DNA of 64,000 bases, taken from contig NZ_CP041025.1 of NCBI RefSeq assembly GCF_006385135.1, positions 3,379,501 to 3,443,500 on the forward strand, given 5' to 3'. A model generated the notes under the pieces. The model made no database searches. It had not been told where the DNA came from and saw nothing but the letters and a program-made list of their open reading frames with translations. The DNA is from Paremcibacter congregatus (GTDB lineage Bacteria; Pseudomonadota; Alphaproteobacteria; Sphingomonadales; Emcibacteraceae). This document shows positions 36,325 to 45,347 of the stretch, in pieces. Made by a program: the position numbers and the translations under genes. How positions within the stretch are numbered: the stretch's first letter is position 1; each line of letters opens with the position of its first letter.

Positions 36325-37569
36325 TTACGTTTCGAGAAGGCGTCGGGTTATCTCGGTTTGCCGCCGGAAAAAATACAACATGATCAAAATCACACAGAGG
36401 GGCAGAAGCGACAGATAAAAGGCCGTCTGACCGTCAAATTTGCCAAAGACAAACCCCGTGATCATCGAACCCGTGGTCCCCCCAAGGGCGGAAAAGGCGA
36501 CGATCAGGCCGGTCATCGCCGAATGCTGATGTTTCGGCAGGCTGCTCAACATCACCGAATTGATCGCCGGGTAAATTGGCGCCATAAACAGGCCGATGAT
36601 CGGAAAGATATAAGCCGCCACCGGCACATTCAGCCAACTGACATCCCCCTGCACCATAATGTCATTGGTCAAAGGCAGGGTCAGCAGAATCATCACAATC
36701 ACGGTGACCAGGCAGAAATTGACGAAGGGATACCAGTTGACCCAGCGCAATACCCGCCCGGCGCTGAGGCGGCCAATAGCGAGACAGGCGGCGAAGATGC
36801 TCGCCGCCTGGACGCTCATCGCGGTCGGCAGCTTAAGAATTTCATTATTAAAGGTCGGCAACCATGTCATGATGCTTTGTTCGATCAGGACATAAAGAAA
36901 AGCCGAGATGACAAAAACATAAACCAGGGGCCGGATCACCAGCCGTAACATGTCGCCAAACTCGCGCAGCATATCGGGCGCATAGCCGGTTCGGGCTTCA
37001 CGTTCATCCAGCGGCGTCACCATCAGCACCAAAAAATTGACCACACAGATCACAGCCAGCACCCAATACACATCAAGCCAGCCCAGGGACGTGACATTAT
37101 CTGAATCGATAAAATGACCAAATAGCCAATAGCCACTGAGCACCCCGACCATAAACATGCCCTCTATAGTATTCATAAAGCTCGCGTGTTCCTTGGCCCC
37201 GCTCGTGATCAGACCAACGGTGGAATAGACCGACACCTTGATCAAAGCGAAAGAGACCCCGACGGACATGAAGAGAAGCTTTGTGGTCAGGAAAGCAGGC
37301 GCCAGCGGCATGCTCAGGCAGGCCAAGGTGACGATCACCAGTCCGATCATGATTGCCCGACGGTAGCCGATCCGCGGCAGGAAGGAGGCAATGACAAAGG
37401 ACACCACCGCTATGGGTAAATCTTTAAAGCCCTCCAGCACACTCGCCCCCTGCTTGGTCACGTCATAGGTATTGATCACCTGAAGAATGACCGTGCCGAC
37501 ACTATTGAGTAAAATCGCAAAGACAAAATACGTCAGCAGCAGTGAAAATTTGATCCGCGCCTGTTCCAT
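36325..37569 (-). CDS. MFS transporter, probable sugar uptake
   Basis: 414 residues, twelve predicted helices, with the FucP/TsgA-like layout and conserved IGYRRA and SSLPKHQHSAMTGL cytoplasmic loops. Divergent from the GH65 phosphorylase operon across a 132-bp region holding a 32-bp palindromic operator. In this context it should import the disaccharide (or glucose) delivered by the TonB receptor at 41875. Exact substrate unknown. Confidence 0.85.
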   Translation of the reverse strand: MEQARIKFSLLLTYFVFAILLNSVGTVILQVINTYDVTKQGASVLEGFKDLPIAVVSFVIASFLPRIGYRRAIMIGLVIVTLACLSMPLAPAFLTTKLLFMSVGVSFALIKVSVYSTVGLITSGAKEHASFMNTIEGMFMVGVLSGYWLFGHFIDSDNVTSLGWLDVYWVLAVICVVNFLVLMVTPLDEREARTGYAPDMLREFGDMLRLVIRPLVYVFVISAFLYVLIEQSIMTWLPTFNNEILKLPTAMSVQAASIFAACLAIGRLSAGRVLRWVNWYPFVNFCLVTVIVMILLTLPLTNDIMVQGDVSWLNVPVAAYIFPIIGLFMAPIYPAINSVMLSSLPKHQHSAMTGLIVAFSALGGTTGSMITGFVFGKFDGQTAFYLSLLPLCVILIMLYFFRRQTEITRRLLET

Positions 37570-37638
37570 AACCGGAAACTCCCTAATATTCTACTTTGAG
37601 GCAGAGCCGCCTTCCCCGTCTTAGCATACACCACATCA

Positions 37639-37670
37639 TAACACTATTGCAATCGATTGCAATAGTGTTA
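37639..37670. promoter_or_regulatory. Perfect 32-bp palindrome, LacI-type operator
   Basis: Left arm TAACACTATTGCAATC, right arm its exact reverse complement GATTGCAATAGTGTTA, with no spacer. The central 16 bp (TTGCAATCGATTGCAA, 37647-37662) are the same box seen upstream of the TonB receptor (44325-44340), and a one-mismatch form precedes the lacI-like gene (41795-41810). It lies midway between the divergent MFS and GH65 genes. Confidence 0.75.
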
Positions 37671-37701
37671 ATAATAGAGGAAGAAATATGATTCGTACGC
37701 T

Positions 37702-40080
37702 GTGATTGTGGAGATTGATTTGACGCGCGCCACCCCCAAAAGCCTTGCGGCACCTCTGGAGATCTGGACCATTCGGGAAGACGACTTCTCACGGGGTAAC
37801 TCCATGCTATCAGAGACTTTATTCTCTCTCGCCAATGGCTATATCGGCACCCGCGGCACCTTCGAAGAAGGCGCTGGCGACCCGAATTCCAGTTGCGAAG
37901 GCACCTATCTCAATGGCGTCTATATGCGGGAGAAAATTCCTTACGGCGAGAATGCCGCCGGGTTCGCCAGCCACAATCACAAAATGGCGCCCGTGCCCAA
38001 CGGCAAGTCGGTACGCATTTTCATTGGCGCGGAAGAATTCCGCCCGGAAAAGGGCACGTTGCATCACCATAGCCAACAGCTCGACATGCGCCGCGGCCTG
38101 CTGACCCGCCACGCCGACTGGACGTCGCCGTCTGGCAAACGTCTGCACCTGGACAGCCGCCGCTTTGTCTCTCTCGCCGATTCCCATCTGATGGCGCTGG
38201 AGATCAGTGTAACACCGCTCAATTTTGACGGTGTCCTTGATATCCACTCCGGACTCGATTGTTCGTCCGGTAGCGTACAGGACAACGATGACCCGCGCGT
38301 CGGCAAACTGTCGCTGAAAGATAGCCTGACGCTGGTGGAGAAGCATACTGACAACGGGCATGGTTTTCTGCGACATAATACCATTGGGGGTGACCGTGAA
38401 ATCTGCAGCGCCTTCAGCGAAAGCATTTCAGGTCCTGGTGCACCTGATAGCCTGACTTGGTCCACTCCCGACGGAATCGGCATGCGTCATATCTGCCCGG
38501 CGCTGCAAAACCAGCCCGTGATCCTGACCAAATATATCGCCTATTTCCATAAAGAGAACTCTTCGAAAGCCTCCCTCCCCCAAATGGCCGGTCACTGCCT
38601 GACCGCAGCGGCCAGCAACGGGTTTGACGTACTTTTGGAGCAGCATTGCCAGGTTCTCGATGATTTCTGGCGCGACGCCGATATCACCATCGACGGCGAT
38701 CCGGCCCTGCAGCAGGGCATGCGGTTTAATCTGTTCCACATATTCCTGTCCGCCGGTCGCGATGGGCGCAGCAACATCAGCGCCAAGGGGCTGACCGGTC
38801 CCGGCTATGACGGGCACTACTTCTGGGATACCGAGATTTACATTATCCCGAGCCTGCTCTACAGCATGCCGGATATCGCCCGCAAACTGCTGGAATATCG
38901 CTATCACATTCTGCCCGCCGCCCGCACCCGCGCCCGCCAGATGGGCCACGGGACCGGCGCGCTTTATCCCTGGCGCACCATTGGCGGTGAAGAATGTTCG
39001 GCCTTTTTCCCGGCCAGCACCGCGCAGTATCATATCAACGCCGCCATCGCCTATGCCATTGATCACTATTATGAGGTGACGGAGGACTGGGCCTTTATCG
39101 GCAAATATGGTGCGGAAATGATTTTCGAGACCGCCCGCCTGTGGCCAGGCCTCGGACATTTCTCCGCCCGCCATCAGGGCCAATTCTGTCTCTATGAAGT
39201 CACCGGGCCGGACGAATATACCGCCATGGTCGATAATAATTTCTATACCAACGCCATGGCCCAGCGCCATCTTGCGATCGCGGTGAAGATCGCCACGGAA
39301 ATGGCCCATCTCGACCCGGCGGCTTTCCGGATGCTTTGTAACCGGATAGATCTCAGCGATGACGAGATCGCGCTGTGGGCGGAAATGGCCGAGAAAATGT
39401 ATCTTCCTTACGATAAGGATCTCCAGATCAATCCGCAGGATGACAGTTTTCTGGACAAACCGGAGTGGGATTTCGCCAATGTTCCGAAAGAAAATTACCC
39501 GCTGCTGCTGCATTATCACCCGTTGGTGATCTATCGCCATCAGGTATTGAAACAGGCCGACGTGATCCTGGCGATGTTCCTGCTCGGCGAGCGTTATTCC
39601 ATCGATCTGAAACGGCGTAATCTGGACTATTACGAGCCCCGGACCACCCACGATTCCACTCTGTCTTCCTGCATTCACAGCATTATATGCACCGAAGTCG
39701 GGGAGGCCTCCGCCGCCTATGACTTCTTTGAGGACACGGCACGCATGGATCTGGATAACCATCATCACAACAGCGAATATGGCGTGCATACAGCGGCTAT
39801 GGCCGGCTCCTGGATGGCGGTGGTCAATGGTTTTGCCGGCATGCGCCTCCATCACAGCCGCCTGAGCTTCGCCCCGACCCTGCCCAAGGCCTGGACTGGA
39901 TATCACTTCTCCCTGCGGTTTAGAGGCCGCCGGATCACCTTGAGCGTTACGACGGATCAGGTGACCTATGCGCTGACCGACGGCCCGGAGCTGATGATCC
40001 TGCACGAAGATCAGAATGTCTCGCTCACCAAAGGCGCGCCCGTATCGCGCCTCCTCAAAGTTCCCGGAGAGAAGCCATGA
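37702..40080 (+). CDS. GH65 glycoside phosphorylase (maltose/trehalose/kojibiose type)
   Basis: 792 residues of glycoside hydrolase family 65. The general-acid Glu505 lies in GPDEYTAMVDNNFYTNAMA, and the substrate/phosphate region FWDTEIYIIPSLLYSMPD and PWRTIGGEECSAFFPA are present. The following pgmB gene (4-bp overlap) implies phosphorolysis of an alpha-linked glucose disaccharide to beta-glucose 1-phosphate. Which disaccharide cannot be read off. Start is a GTG at 37702; an ATG with better RBS spacing at 37688 is out of frame and stops after five codons. Cytoplasmic, no signal peptide. Confidence 0.9.
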   Translation: MIVEIDLTRATPKSLAAPLEIWTIREDDFSRGNSMLSETLFSLANGYIGTRGTFEEGAGDPNSSCEGTYLNGVYMREKIPYGENAAGFASHNHKMAPVPNGKSVRIFIGAEEFRPEKGTLHHHSQQLDMRRGLLTRHADWTSPSGKRLHLDSRRFVSLADSHLMALEISVTPLNFDGVLDIHSGLDCSSGSVQDNDDPRVGKLSLKDSLTLVEKHTDNGHGFLRHNTIGGDREICSAFSESISGPGAPDSLTWSTPDGIGMRHICPALQNQPVILTKYIAYFHKENSSKASLPQMAGHCLTAAASNGFDVLLEQHCQVLDDFWRDADITIDGDPALQQGMRFNLFHIFLSAGRDGRSNISAKGLTGPGYDGHYFWDTEIYIIPSLLYSMPDIARKLLEYRYHILPAARTRARQMGHGTGALYPWRTIGGEECSAFFPASTAQYHINAAIAYAIDHYYEVTEDWAFIGKYGAEMIFETARLWPGLGHFSARHQGQFCLYEVTGPDEYTAMVDNNFYTNAMAQRHLAIAVKIATEMAHLDPAAFRMLCNRIDLSDDEIALWAEMAEKMYLPYDKDLQINPQDDSFLDKPEWDFANVPKENYPLLLHYHPLVIYRHQVLKQADVILAMFLLGERYSIDLKRRNLDYYEPRTTHDSTLSSCIHSIICTEVGEASAAYDFFEDTARMDLDNHHHNSEYGVHTAAMAGSWMAVVNGFAGMRLHHSRLSFAPTLPKAWTGYHFSLRFRGRRITLSVTTDQVTYALTDGPELMILHEDQNVSLTKGAPVSRLLKVPGEKP

Positions 40081-40724
40081 GCCACATCCAAGCCGTCATC
40101 TTCGATCTGGACGGGGTGATCTGCGACACGGCGCATTTTCACTTTATCGCTTGGAAGCGGCTCGCCGATCACTTGGGCATCGCTTTTAGCGAGACAGACA
40201 ACGAGCAAATGAAGGGCGTCGATCGCTTGAATTCACTGGAAATGATCCTGAAGCTCGGCGGACAACAGCGCAGCGCCGCCGAGAAACAGGCCCTCTGCGA
40301 CCGCAAGAATGCCGATTATCAGACCTTGATCGCCGAGATGTCCCCGGCGGATGTCTTTCCCGGCGTGCAGGATATTCTGGCGACACTGAAAGTCCGTGAT
40401 ATTTCTGTCGGTGTCGCCTCGGCCAGCAAGAACGCCCCGGCGATTCTGCAGCGCCTCGGCCTTGACCGGGCCTTCGCCTATGTGGCGGATTCAAGTCTGA
40501 TCAAAAATAACAAGCCCGACCCGGAGATTTTTCTCACCGTTGCCGCAGCCCTCGAGGTTGCTCCCGCCCATTGCGTCGGGATCGAAGACGCGGCCGCCGG
40601 AGTCACCGCCATCAAGGCCGCCGGCATGCGGGCTATCGGCATTGGCGACGCAGAAGTCCTGCATCAGGCGGATATGATTTTTCCGACCACCGATAAAATA
40701 GACCTGATCCGGATGTTAAGCTGA
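40077..40724 (+). CDS. pgmB: beta-Phosphoglucomutase
   Basis: 215 residues of the HAD superfamily. Nucleophile and general acid/base Asp10 and Asp12 lie in VIFDLDGVICDT, with cap domain (HFHFIAWKRLADHLGI), SASKNA as motif II region, and GIEDAAAGVTAIKAAGM as the C-terminal motif. It converts beta-glucose 1-phosphate from the GH65 phosphorylase to glucose 6-phosphate. Start overlaps the GH65 stop (ATGA). Its 3' end overlaps the convergent LacI gene by 9 bp. Confidence 0.9.
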   Translation: MSHIQAVIFDLDGVICDTAHFHFIAWKRLADHLGIAFSETDNEQMKGVDRLNSLEMILKLGGQQRSAAEKQALCDRKNADYQTLIAEMSPADVFPGVQDILATLKVRDISVGVASASKNAPAILQRLGLDRAFAYVADSSLIKNNKPDPEIFLTVAAALEVAPAHCVGIEDAAAGVTAIKAAGMRAIGIGDAEVLHQADMIFPTTDKIDLIRMLS

Positions 40725-41744
40725 TTCCCCGCTGCTCGACTGGCGGACAATCAATTCCACATCCAGCACCACGGAGCGCTGCTCTTTCCCCGCCAACTGA
40801 TCGAGCAGGCATTTCACCAGTTGACGCCCGCCCTCGGCTGTGTTTTGCCGAACCGTGGTCAGAGACGGCGTGCAATAAGCGGACGTTGGGATATCGTCGA
40901 AGCCACTGACTGCGACCTCTTCCGGAACGCGCACTCCTTTTTCCCCGAGAAGTTTAATCGCCCCCATGGCGATGGCGTCACTGACAGTAAAAATGGCGTC
41001 GAAGGATCGCCCTTCTGTCATGAGTATATCGCGGGTGGCCTCATAGCCGGACTGGCTGGAAAAATCGGTCTCCACCTGCAGGGTCGGATCGGGGTTAAGA
41101 CCGGCCTCCGCCAACGCCTGATGATACCCGGCGAGCCGCTGCTCGATCTCCGGATGGCGACTGTCGCCGAGGAAAGCGATGCGACGCCGCCCAGTCTCGA
41201 TCAGATGGCGCACGGCGAGATAGGCGCCTTTTTTATTGTCACTGCCAACGGTCGCATAATTCTGCCCCGGCCGGTCGGCGCCCCAGACGACGAAGAGTTT
41301 TCGGCTGCCGGCGAGCGCGTCGATCTGCTGCCCCTGCGCCCCCTGCCCAATGATGATCATGCCATCAGCGCGTTTAGAATCGAGATAGCGCGGCGACAGA
41401 TCCTCGCCCAACACCTGGGTGGTCGACAGCAACAGATCGTAACCGTTCTTGGTCAGCTCATCGGCCACATTGCCCAGCAGGTCGAGCAGGAAGGGATCAG
41501 ATATCGCCTGACCACAAGCCGGGTCGAGCAACATCACCACCGCGATGGTATGGGATTTATTGAGCCGCAGATTGCGCGCGCTCTCATTGATTTGATAGTG
41601 GTGGTCGCGAGCAATCTGCTGGACTTTTTTGCGGGTTTTTTCATTGATGATCGGGTTATCGCGCAACGCCCGCGATACGGTCGATTCCGACACGCCGGCC
41701 AGGCGGGCGATATCTGACATTGTCAGTGTTTTATGCTCAGTCAT
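40716..41744 (-). CDS. LacI-family transcriptional regulator
   Basis: 342 residues from the ATG at 41744, placed at the classical LacI N-terminus: TMSDIARLAGVSESTVSRALRDNPIINEKTRKKVQ is the helix-turn-helix and hinge start. A periplasmic-binding-protein-like sugar domain follows (AGYHQALAEAGL, FDAIFTVSDAIAMGAIKLLGEKG, SGFDDIPTSAYCTPSLTTVRQ). An operator box of the same type as elsewhere in the locus lies about 50 bp upstream. It presumably controls MFS, GH65/pgmB, itself and the TonB receptor in response to an alpha-glucoside. Confidence 0.9.
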   Translation of the reverse strand: MTEHKTLTMSDIARLAGVSESTVSRALRDNPIINEKTRKKVQQIARDHHYQINESARNLRLNKSHTIAVVMLLDPACGQAISDPFLLDLLGNVADELTKNGYDLLLSTTQVLGEDLSPRYLDSKRADGMIIIGQGAQGQQIDALAGSRKLFVVWGADRPGQNYATVGSDNKKGAYLAVRHLIETGRRRIAFLGDSRHPEIEQRLAGYHQALAEAGLNPDPTLQVETDFSSQSGYEATRDILMTEGRSFDAIFTVSDAIAMGAIKLLGEKGVRVPEEVAVSGFDDIPTSAYCTPSLTTVRQNTAEGGRQLVKCLLDQLAGKEQRSVVLDVELIVRQSSSGESA

Positions 41745-41794
41745 ACGTGCTTTTTGTCCCGAAAATTTCCCTAATTCGCGGATGATATTCCAGA

Positions 41795-41810
41795 ATGCAA
41801 TAGATTGCAA
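41795..41810. promoter_or_regulatory. LacI-type operator box before the regulator gene
   Basis: ATGCAATAGATTGCAA, differing from the box at 37647-37662 in two bases. Positioned 51 bp upstream of the LacI start, consistent with autoregulation. Confidence 0.6.
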
Positions 41811-41813
41811 AAT

Positions 41814-41849
41814 CAAAAAATCAGGCCGACCCCAAGGGCCGACCTGATC
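41814..41849 (-). terminator. Rho-independent terminator of the TonB receptor gene
   Basis: On the minus strand an 11-bp stem TCAGGTCGGCC / GGTCGGCCTGA (two G-U pairs) is followed by TTTTTTGATTTT. On the plus strand the same arms contain A-C mismatches, so it works best for the minus-strand receptor gene ending at 41875. Confidence 0.75.
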
Positions 41850-41874
41850 AGATAAGATGGTATGAGATCAGAGG

Positions 41875-44163
41875 TTAAAAGTCATAACCAATGCTGAACT
41901 TGACAGAGCGACCCAGGATCGGGCGACCATTTGGCGCAGACGGGTTGCGCGGATCACCCTCGGTGATCCCGTGGCTATCCCCCAGATTGTCCGCATGGAC
42001 CTGAAAGAACAGGTTCGATCCAGTGCGGACCAAAACCCCGGCGTCCAACTTGGTATAGCCCGCCAGCTCCACTGTATTGCCGTTATCGCCAAAACGTTTA
42101 CCGACAAATTGCGCCGCGCCATAAATCGTCGCGGTCGCTTCGCCAATATGTAGATCGTAGCTCGGGGCCAGACGCACCAGGAATTTAGGCTGACGCAATA
42201 CCTGATTGCCCACATCTGACGCCGTGGTGGATTCGGTGATTTCCGCATCCTGCAGCGTGGCGATCAGAGCCAGATTAAAGTCCTCATAAGTGACACTACC
42301 TTCAAACTCCATACCGATTGAGCGGGTTTTAAAGGCCGTGGCACCCACGGTGCTGCCGACCACACTTGAGAAGCTGTCATTCTTGTTATAGAAGACCGTC
42401 GCGAACAGGTCATAGAATTCACCTGAGTATTTCACGCCGCCTTCGAGCTGCTTGATGCCGTTGACATTCAGGTTACCTTCGCGCACGTCATCGAAATGCG
42501 GGAACAGGAATCCATCGGAATAGCGGGCAAACACCCCGAGACCCTCGGAGATATCATAATTGACCGCGGCGGTATAAGCAAAGTCACTTTCGTTCAGGTT
42601 AACCGCCATGTCGCGCACCCCATCCGGATAGCCCGGCCCGGAATCGAGCGTATAGTTGATCTCGAGCCATTCTTTGCGCAAACCGACATCAAAGCGTAGA
42701 TCATCAGTGACCTGCCAGCTGTCCGCAAGATAAAGCGCATCGGCGGTCGCATCGCCAGCCGAGTTGATGCCATACGCCCAGCAACCGGACCCAGAGCCCG
42801 CATCCTGCAAATCTGCACAGGAAACATCGCTGTCCAGAAAATCGCCATTGGCCACATTATGAACTGGTGTGAAATTCCCCAAAGTCCAGAAATCGTCTGA
42901 AGACCAGGACGCGCGGTAATAACCAACGGTGATGCTGTGATCACCGACATCCTTGTTCAGGCTCAGGTCATTAGTGAAGGATTCCAGATCTTTTTGCACG
43001 ACCCAATGGCCGTAATTCTGAACATACTCATTGTCAGATAGGCTCGTGCCGCCAAGAGTACTCACCGTCGCGGAGCCGCTGCTGGCTTTCAAGGCCCCAA
43101 CAGTGACAGGGCTGCCATCGGGTACGAAGCCCAGCGTATCGGCGTCGCCCTTGGTATAAGACATATTATCCCGGACCTCGAAGCCATTCCCGAGATCGAA
43201 ATTGGCGTTGACGCCGGACACGCTGCCGTCCCAGCCCCGACCATCGCCGAAATCAAAATCCTTCGTGTCACCATTGGCGTTGACTTGAAGGGTACGGAAA
43301 CGCGTGGCGTTGCCCAGCTGAGAAAATGTTCCCAGATCACTACCGCTGTTCAGCGCCATCGGCAGATACCATTGACCGTGATCGTCGGTGACACGGCTCC
43401 AGACATTGATCTCGCCATTATCCAGCACTTTGGTCAACTGTGCCGTAATCTGATAACCGCTTTCCGAATTAAACTCGGCATCGCGCACGCCGGAAGAGGA
43501 TTGCACGTACCCGCCAACCATATAGTAGAATTCGTCTCCAAGGGGACCGGAAAGCACTGCATCGAAGCGTTGCAGGCCATAATCAGATGTACTGACTTTT
43601 ACCCGGCCTTCGGTTTCTTCACTGCCTTTTTTCAGATTGAAGTTCAGGGTCACGCCCGGCTCGCCATTGGAAAAGACCGCATTCGGTCCGCCGCGCAGCG
43701 CTTCAGCGCTGGCCACGGTTTCATCAACCCGGAAGATCGAGCTTTGCTCGAAGAAAGACAACATTTCAGTGCCGTAAATCGGCGATCCATTGATCGACAT
43801 GGTGACAAAAGGCGCATCGCCACCACCTGGCAGACCGCGCACGTCAATATTGGCGCCCGCCACCCCGCCGGAGCTTTCCGCCCATACACCGGGGACAAGC
43901 CCAAAAATCTCCGCGGTGCTTTTCACACCGGCCAGGCTGATCTTATCGGCATCCAGCGTGGTGATGGCAAAGCTGGCGTCCTGTTTAGCCAGCCCGGCGC
44001 CACCGGGGGTCCCCATGACGACGATTTCTTCAAAGACCTGATTTTCTGCCTCTTCCGCCGCTATAGCTGCAGAGACAGGAAAAATTCCCGACATGACCAC
44101 GGCCAACGCCGCTGTTGATTTCAATAAGCATTTGGATGTTAGTGTAATGTTGGTGATACGCAT
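41875..44163 (-). CDS. TonB-dependent receptor of the alpha-glucoside locus
   Basis: About 762 residues from the ATG at 44163, supported by AGGAGG 9 nt upstream. Signal peptide through SAAIAAEE, TonB-box region FEEIVVMGTPGG, plug (DVRGLPGGGDAPFVTMSING, LRGGPNAVFSNGEPGVTLNF), barrel ending FSIGYDF. No STN domain. Two LacI-type boxes precede it, linking it to the GH65/pgmB/MFS genes, so it probably carries the disaccharide or a longer glucan across the outer membrane. Confidence 0.9.
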   Translation of the reverse strand: MRITNITLTSKCLLKSTAALAVVMSGIFPVSAAIAAEEAENQVFEEIVVMGTPGGAGLAKQDASFAITTLDADKISLAGVKSTAEIFGLVPGVWAESSGGVAGANIDVRGLPGGGDAPFVTMSINGSPIYGTEMLSFFEQSSIFRVDETVASAEALRGGPNAVFSNGEPGVTLNFNLKKGSEETEGRVKVSTSDYGLQRFDAVLSGPLGDEFYYMVGGYVQSSSGVRDAEFNSESGYQITAQLTKVLDNGEINVWSRVTDDHGQWYLPMALNSGSDLGTFSQLGNATRFRTLQVNANGDTKDFDFGDGRGWDGSVSGVNANFDLGNGFEVRDNMSYTKGDADTLGFVPDGSPVTVGALKASSGSATVSTLGGTSLSDNEYVQNYGHWVVQKDLESFTNDLSLNKDVGDHSITVGYYRASWSSDDFWTLGNFTPVHNVANGDFLDSDVSCADLQDAGSGSGCWAYGINSAGDATADALYLADSWQVTDDLRFDVGLRKEWLEINYTLDSGPGYPDGVRDMAVNLNESDFAYTAAVNYDISEGLGVFARYSDGFLFPHFDDVREGNLNVNGIKQLEGGVKYSGEFYDLFATVFYNKNDSFSSVVGSTVGATAFKTRSIGMEFEGSVTYEDFNLALIATLQDAEITESTTASDVGNQVLRQPKFLVRLAPSYDLHIGEATATIYGAAQFVGKRFGDNGNTVELAGYTKLDAGVLVRTGSNLFFQVHADNLGDSHGITEGDPRNPSAPNGRPILGRSVKFSIGYDF

Positions 44164-44324
44164 ATGTTTGGTCCTCCTAACCATTAATTAGACCTTTTCC
44201 TCAATGCTTAAAACTCCGGATCCCTGCCCTGATATCCGGCTTAGCAAATAGCGTCAAAGAGGATACTCTCATGTTCCACCTGCGAATCACATTGAAGAAT
44301 GGTGCTATTATCAAATACCCTTTT

Positions 44325-44363
44325 TTGCAATCGATTGCAATATCAAATGCAATGGATTGCAAT
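44325..44363. promoter_or_regulatory. Two tandem LacI-type operator boxes upstream of the TonB receptor
   Basis: TTGCAATCGATTGCAA at 44325-44340 and ATGCAATGGATTGCAA at 44347-44362, centres 22 bp apart (two helical turns). They sit about 160-200 bp before the receptor start; the rest of the 479-bp upstream region shows nothing else recognisable. Together with 37647-37662 and 41795-41810 they define one regulon motif. Confidence 0.65.
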
Positions 44364-44642
44364 TGTTGTGAAATCTTCCTCTTTTTGAATAGCGCAGGTC
44401 CAAATACAAAAGTCACGGGGTTGACCTACCTGATCATTCCTTTCTGCATTATGGTGTCAGGTTATTTTCTCGACTTTTTGAATAAGATTTTACTTGCCGC
44501 ATTGCCTCCGGTGCATCTGCTATAGCCCCCACAACAAGAACACTCACGATGCCACCAAAGGCCACTTTATATTCTGATTATTTGTCGCATTCTAACGGTT
44601 GCGCGCCCTGGGCGATGCTGTAAAATGGAATTTAATCTTGAG

Positions 44643-44696
44643 TGGTGCCCCCAGTCGGAATCGAACCGACACGTCCAAAGGACACTGGATTTTGAA
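44643..44696 (-). tRNA. 3' half of tRNA-Leu(CAA), island attachment-site remnant
   Basis: On the minus strand the segment reads anticodon loop TTCAAAA (anticodon CAA), 3' anticodon stem TCCAG, a long class II variable arm (GTGTCCTTTGGACGT), T-stem GTCGG/CCGAC with T-loop TTCGATT, then TGGGGGC-A-CCA with encoded CCA. The 5' partner of the anticodon stem, D-arm and 5' acceptor strand are absent: the sequence switches just after the anticodon loop. That is how a displaced tRNA 3' end looks after integration of an element, with the element on the right. Not a functional tRNA. Confidence 0.85.
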
Positions 44697-44697
44697 G

Positions 44698-44782
44698 TCA
44701 ACCAGCCTAACGATAAAATACTGATTTATTTAGACTATCCTGATCCAGAAATCCGAATGTGTAAGAAAATGTGTAAGTTTCG
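44698..44782. repeat. Island-end sequence, matching 27661-27745
   Basis: Directly abuts the tRNA-Leu fragment. It contains a short internal repeat TGTGTAAG-AAAA-TGTGTAAG and a plus-strand open frame (NQPNDKILIYLDYPDPEIR then KKMCKFRLK), similar to the copy at 27.66 kb. It could be the attachment-site arm region or the decayed 5' end of an integrase gene. Confidence 0.5.
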
Positions 44783-44938
44783 ACTGAAACAAGACATTAC
44801 CAAAATACAAAGCCTGGTCTTCTTCCCAAAAACTGTCCAACCAATGGGGTCCACCTCTATAATCATAATCGGCCCGCCGTATTTTCCATCGCAGCGGGAA
44901 AAAAAGTAAACTGGCACCTTAACTCGTAATACTATTGA

Positions 44939-45346
44939 TCACCCATTGTTCATTCGCGACACACAAAATATCAGTGTGCATTTGGAATCCTCTGAAATAA
45001 TATTTCCATCAAATTGATCTATTTGAAAATGATCATCAGGTGTCACATTTTCGCTAAAAAAGTCTATAAGGGACTGTCCAAGTATTTTACACACATTGGT
45101 ACCGCCCGTTAGCTCCAAAGTTTTCCCCCTTATTTTTACCGAAAAATGGGCATCTTCATAGGGTGTGTGTGTGAACAAAGCTTCCTTTAAGGAATTTTTG
45201 TAAAACAGCGATTGTTTCCTGTCAAAAGAAATGGCAATTTGTTCAGTAAAACCTACTAATTTTCGACCCAATTCTTGCAGTTCCTCCGGTGAACCAGAAC
45301 ATTCAATCTCCGGATCATTTTCATCGCCGTCAAACATCAACCACAT
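44939..45346 (-). CDS. Probable immunity protein for the truncated toxin
   Basis: 135 residues from the ATG at 45346, one base after the stop of the toxin fragment. Acidic, beta-rich, no signal peptide or membrane segment, and no family recognised by eye. Placement directly behind a polymorphic-toxin C-terminus is the usual place of the cognate immunity gene. Codon use is as AT-rich as the rest of the island. Confidence 0.55.
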   Translation of the reverse strand: MWLMFDGDENDPEIECSGSPEELQELGRKLVGFTEQIAISFDRKQSLFYKNSLKEALFTHTPYEDAHFSVKIRGKTLELTGGTNVCKILGQSLIDFFSENVTPDDHFQIDQFDGNIISEDSKCTLIFCVSRMNNG

Positions 45347-45347
45347 G

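Noticed and set aside
38428-40005. 525-codon open frame antisense to the GH65 gene
   Set aside because: GC-rich shadow of a certain gene with conserved catalytic motifs; translation is low complexity with no family pattern and no RBS.
44625-44909. Possible 94-residue gene at the island edge
   Set aside because: Begins in chromosomal DNA and reads through the tRNA-Leu fragment, so it is not an independent gene; its downstream part is the shared repeat.
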